Source of the DNA: an uncultured Ruminococcus sp.
GTDB lineage: Bacteria > Bacillota > Clostridia > Oscillospirales > Acutalibacteraceae
Direction of reading: 5' to 3'
Length of the DNA stretch: 6,347 nucleotides
Assembly: GCA_902772755.1 (NCBI GenBank)
Contig: CACYCD010000337.1
Location: 1-6,347, forward strand
Shown: positions 5,641-6,347 of the stretch, one piece after another
Position numbering within the stretch: the first letter of the stretch is position 1
How the letters are laid out: each line of letters starts with the position of its first letter
Notes under the pieces: model-generated
Databases searched by the model: none
What the model saw: the letters and a program-made list of their open reading frames with translations, nothing else
Told to the model about the DNA's origin: nothing
Program-made: the position numbers and the translations under genes

Positions 5641-6090
5641 TCAGTCACAAAACATCTCGATCATATAATTCTCGATACCGATTTGATCGATCAGGCAGAG
5701 GTGTCCCTTCACCCAATTATAATGCTCCTGCTCGTCAATGATAAATTCCTCGATCATATGACGTGTAACATAATCATCGTCGAACATAGCGAGCGACTTG
5801 CTCATCATCGGCAGAGCCTCGGCAGCGTCCTTGCAGTCGTATTCAAGCATTTCCTTGATATCGGTGATAACGGGATAGACCTCGATCTCAACGGCAGGTG
5901 TCTCGCCAAGCTCGATCAGTCTGGCATTGACCTTCTTTGCTTCTGCCCATTCTTCTTCGGACTCAGCCATGATCTTGTCCGCCAGCTTGTTAAGTCCTCT
6001 TGCCTTTAACAGCTGTGCGTGGATAGAATGTTGCTGGGAGTTGCCGAACCAGCTCTTGGCGAATGATTTTAACAGTTCGATTTTTGTCAT
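5641..6090 (-). CDS. Ferritin/bacterioferritin-like diiron-fold protein
   Basis: The product has 149 residues, the size of a four-helix ferritin-like subunit. The ATG at 6090 is used with a modest GGATG 7 nt upstream. The alternative TTG at 6144 coincides with the predicted transcript start and cannot be used. The C-terminal half resembles bacterioferritin: DDDYVTRHMIEEFIIDEQEH, then LIDQIGIENYM, with E120 and H123 at the fourth-helix ExxH. In the first half, where bacterioferritin has E51-M-K-H54, this protein has E47-W-A-E50, and the helix-A glutamate appears replaced (W14). The heme-ligand Met is also absent. It may therefore bind metal differently or not oxidise iron in the usual way. The expected role is cytosolic iron handling or peroxide/oxygen protection. 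It is the first gene of an operon with the winged-helix protein. Confidence 0.75.
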   Translation of the reverse strand: MTKIELLKSFAKSWFGNSQQHSIHAQLLKARGLNKLADKIMAESEEEWAEAKKVNARLIELGETPAVEIEVYPVITDIKEMLEYDCKDAAEALPMMSKSLAMFDDDYVTRHMIEEFIIDEQEHYNWVKGHLCLIDQIGIENYMIEMFCD

Positions 6091-6110
6091 AACAGTACAT
6101 CCGTATCCAT
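6087..6110 (-). other. Possible 7-codon leader ORF overlapping the ferritin-like start
   Basis: On the minus strand an ATG at 6110 opens a seven-codon frame (MDTDVLL) whose TGA overlaps the ferritin-like ATG as ATGA. It has no visible ribosome site of its own. It may be chance, but it lies wholly within the predicted leader and could couple or throttle translation. Confidence 0.25.
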
Positions 6111-6126
6111 AATTGTTGCGTGCGTT

Positions 6127-6138
6127 GTTGTGCACAAC
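6127..6138. promoter_or_regulatory. 12-nt perfect palindrome GTTGTGCACAAC at the transcript start, candidate operator
   Basis: The palindrome covers about +6 to +17 of the predicted ferritin-like transcript, a usual position for a repressor site. GTTG is repeated on one side (GTTGTTGTGCACAAC). It does not match the spaced Rex, PerR or Fur boxes I know. The co-transcribed winged-helix protein is one possible ligand. Confidence 0.5.
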
Positions 6139-6149
6139 CTTCAATTACA

Positions 6150-6177
6150 ATTATAACGGAGGAAACAGATTTTTCAA
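6150..6177 (-). promoter_or_regulatory. Promoter of the ferritin-like operon
   Basis: The minus strand has TTGAAA (plus 6172-6177), a 16-nt spacer and a perfect TATAAT (plus 6150-6155). The -35 matches in five of six positions. Transcription would begin near 6143, giving a leader of about 53 nt that contains the 12-nt palindrome. Confidence 0.78.
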
Positions 6178-6197
6178 TTCAGAATACTTCTCTTTTA

Positions 6198-6232
6198 TCT
6201 CATTATGAGAGATTATCACATTTTTCTCTCAT
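6198..6232. repeat. Three TCTCAT/ATGAGA boxes upstream of the ferritin-like promoter
   Basis: TCTCAT (6198-6203), ATGAGA (6205-6210) and TCTCAT (6227-6232). The first two form a 13-nt palindrome centred on T6204. The second, extended to ATGAGAGA (6205-6212), pairs over 8 bp with TCTCTCAT (6225-6232). The two hairpins exclude each other. They lie between the upstream stop codon and the -35 box, so they could be an activator site or the 3' hairpin of the upstream gene, though no T-tract follows on the minus strand. Confidence 0.45.
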
Positions 6233-6347
6233 TTAGTAGAGATACTCTTTCAAGGGTTCGGGCAGTGCTTTTTCAAACAACTCGGCTAAATGATCGCCGT
6301 CTGTTTTGATATTTCCGAGTATCCATTCACAGCCTATCTGAACCGTG
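6233..6347 (-). CDS. C-terminal end of an unidentified protein (5' part outside window)
   Basis: An open minus-strand frame enters from the right edge and ends at TAA (6233-6235). It encodes 37 residues beginning TVQIGCEWILGNIKTDGDH and ending EPLKEYLY, with the look of one or two amphipathic helices. The tail resembles the last helix of some TetR-type regulators, but this is too short to assign and no function is claimed. Its stop is followed within a few bases by the ATGAGAG hairpin. Confidence 0.5.
   Translation of the reverse strand, partial: TVQIGCEWILGNIKTDGDHLAELFEKALPEPLKEYLY

Noticed and set aside
6127..6138. Rex-type NADH-responsive site
   Set aside because: Rex sites have TTGTG/A and CACAA halves separated by about six bases; here the halves abut with no spacer.
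5641..6144. Longer start of the ferritin-like gene at TTG 6144
   Set aside because: The predicted transcript begins at about 6143, there is no ribosome site, and the extension crosses the palindrome. The family-like N-terminus starts at 6090.
6142..6156. PerR box overlapping the -10 of the ferritin-like promoter
   Set aside because: Only the left half TTATAAT fits, and it is simply the -10 hexamer with flanking bases. The right half matches poorly.

Overview
The window looks like a chromosomal segment of an anaerobic gut Clostridia species, most like Ruminococcus or its Oscillospiraceae relatives. This is inferred from moderate GC, strong AGGAGG-type ribosome sites, a multi-domain secreted surface protein with Gly-Gly-Thr repeats, 'CxxCG' repeats and a BspA-type leucine-rich repeat, and ferritin-like and rubredoxin-type redox proteins typical of anaerobes. 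No rRNA, tRNA, CRISPR array, transposase or phage gene was seen.

Layout. (1) 1-2537, minus strand: one uninterrupted reading frame of at least 845 codons for a secreted adhesin-like protein, whose C-terminus lies beyond the left edge. All plus-strand reading frames over it are shadows. (2) 2538-2757: a divergent intergenic region with two good sigma-A-type promoters facing apart and a 39-nt palindrome between them. (3) 2758-4038, plus strand: a single-gene unit for a condensation/CoA-dependent acyltransferase-fold protein with HxxxDG. (4) 4039-4139: a convergent gap with a second copy of the palindrome (about 78% identical, with compensatory stem changes) and a probable terminator for the minus-strand gene. 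(5) 4140-5081, minus strand: a metallo-beta-lactamase-fold hydrolase fused to a C-terminal rubredoxin. (6) 5078-5226: what appears to be the C-terminal remnant of a MarR-family regulator, overlapping the start of gene 5 by ATGA. It has its own promoter and ribosome site but is broken by one missing base. (7) 5277-5455: a gene-free stretch with strong hairpins. (8) 5456-6090, minus strand: a two-gene operon of a ferritin/bacterioferritin-like protein and a 60-residue winged-helix protein separated by 2 nt, behind a near-consensus promoter with a 12-nt palindrome at the transcript start. (9) 6233-6347: the last 37 codons of another minus-strand gene.

How it fits together. The right half (ferritin-like protein, small DNA-binding protein, MarR remnant, MBL-rubredoxin) reads as an oxygen/iron/redox-response neighbourhood of an anaerobe. 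That role is inferred from families and context. The left half (surface protein, acyltransferase) is functionally separate. The observations most worth following are the covarying palindrome pair, the eroded MarR gene in front of the hydrolase-rubredoxin fusion, and the altered iron-site residues of the ferritin-like protein.
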